Below, piece by piece: positions 19,715-20,068 of a stretch of DNA of 20,068 nt (position 1 is the first letter of the stretch; each line of letters opens with the position of its first letter). Both the position numbers and the translations under genes were made by a program. Where the stretch lies: positions 1 through 20,068 of the forward strand of contig NW_014012819.1 of the NCBI RefSeq assembly GCF_000611645.1, in the 5' to 3' direction. The notes under the pieces were generated by a model. That model saw only the letters and a program-made list of their open reading frames with translations, made no database searches and was not told the DNA's origin. This DNA comes from Monoraphidium neglectum (taxonomy: Eukaryota; Chlorophyta; Chlorophyceae; Sphaeropleales; Selenastraceae).

Positions 19715-20068
19715 ACGCCTCGGATGTCCCCGAGGACGCGCCCGCAGATGTCCAAGAAAAACGGCAGCTCCCCCTCCAGCCGCTGCGGGGGTCATCGACG
19801 AGGTTTGGTGATGTCGAGGGTTCAGGTTTGAGAAAAGGTGGATGCATTCGGGAATCTGCCCCAGAAACGCGCGCCACCGGGAAGCCTATCAACCCGCGAT
19901 CCAACAACACCCAATCAGAGGTTTTCGTTCAATTAGCCAGTCCCCAATCGCCGCACCTGGAGGTCGACCGCGTATTCCTCGTCTCTGAGTTTGTACAGCT
20001 GACACTCGAACCGCAGCAGGTACTCAACCGCCTGCCCCGCGACCGCCGCGACAACCGCCCCGCCCCCG
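19705..20068 (-). CDS. SNRK1: SnRK1/AMPK alpha-type protein kinase, C-terminal exons (gene continues beyond window)
   Basis: SnRK1 is the plant and algal relative of yeast Snf1 and animal AMPK alpha, the cytosolic and nuclear energy-sensing Ser/Thr kinase; its C-terminal KA1-like domain binds the beta and gamma subunits. Two exons are seen: >20068-19957 (ending DLQ, donor CAG|GTGCGG) and 19782-19705 (after CCCCCGCAG), phase 0. The joined reading has LLRFECQLYKLRDEEYAVDLQ followed by RLEGELPFFLDICGRVLGDIR, matching the family's end (xVKFExQLYKxRDExYLLDLQRVQG...FLDLCxxFLxxLR). The protein ends GVLI then TGA. The kinase domain, UBA domain and start lie to the right of the window. In this exon, Ala/Gly/Val-rich residues precede the motif, in the variable linker. 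Assignment rests on this C-terminal match of about 45 residues, which is distinctive; SnRK2/SnRK3 kinases end differently. Confidence 0.9.

Overview
The window looks like nuclear DNA of a GC-rich green alga (core Chlorophyta, probably Chlorophyceae). The evidence is very high GC, genes split by 70-850 bp introns with GTGAG-type donors, TGTAA motifs (the green-algal poly(A) signal) downstream of stops, long (AC)n/(GT)n and CAG tracts, and protein families typical of plants and algae. There is no operon structure, CRISPR array, insertion sequence or RNA gene that I can support. All gene models below are splice models read by eye: each exon junction was checked for phase, but none has transcript support.

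Layout. (1) 232-725, +: 3' end of an EAF6-like gene (NuA4 histone acetyltransferase subunit), with a TGTAA at 1240. (2) 1557-5063, -: an eight-exon gene for a ferritin-like DUF455 (PF04305) protein with a complete E / ExxH / E / ExxH di-metal ligand set and a mitochondrial-type presequence. (3) 5064-6513: intergenic, with a 300-bp AC-rich stretch and a TATA box. (4) 6514-7646 and 8784-9650, +: a tandem pair of secreted 14-cysteine proteins of a family I do not recognise. They share the intron position and all cysteines. The first carries a Q-rich tail with two 17-unit CAG tracts. The second has a one-base deletion in its signal peptide. (5) 10995-14867, -: a four-exon, ~971-residue extracellular protein with a bacterial-style architecture: membrane signal or anchor, SLREA-like start, parallel beta-helix with FxxN...GGA repeats, choice-of-anchor-Q-like segment, and a cadherin/Big-type Ig-like domain. 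(6) 16304-16981, +: a small four-exon gene, unrecognised. (7) 17566-18302, +: a small two-exon gene, unrecognised. (8) 19705-20068, -: the last two exons of the SnRK1/AMPK alpha kinase (C-terminal KA1-type domain), whose kinase part lies beyond the window.

The genes do not form one pathway. The points of most interest are the undescribed-looking tandem secreted cysteine-rich family, the Pmp-like beta-helix exoprotein, two inferred GC-AG introns, and several unexplained repeats (a 39-bp tandem repeat, a near-perfect 16-bp hairpin and three TGACGTCA palindromes).
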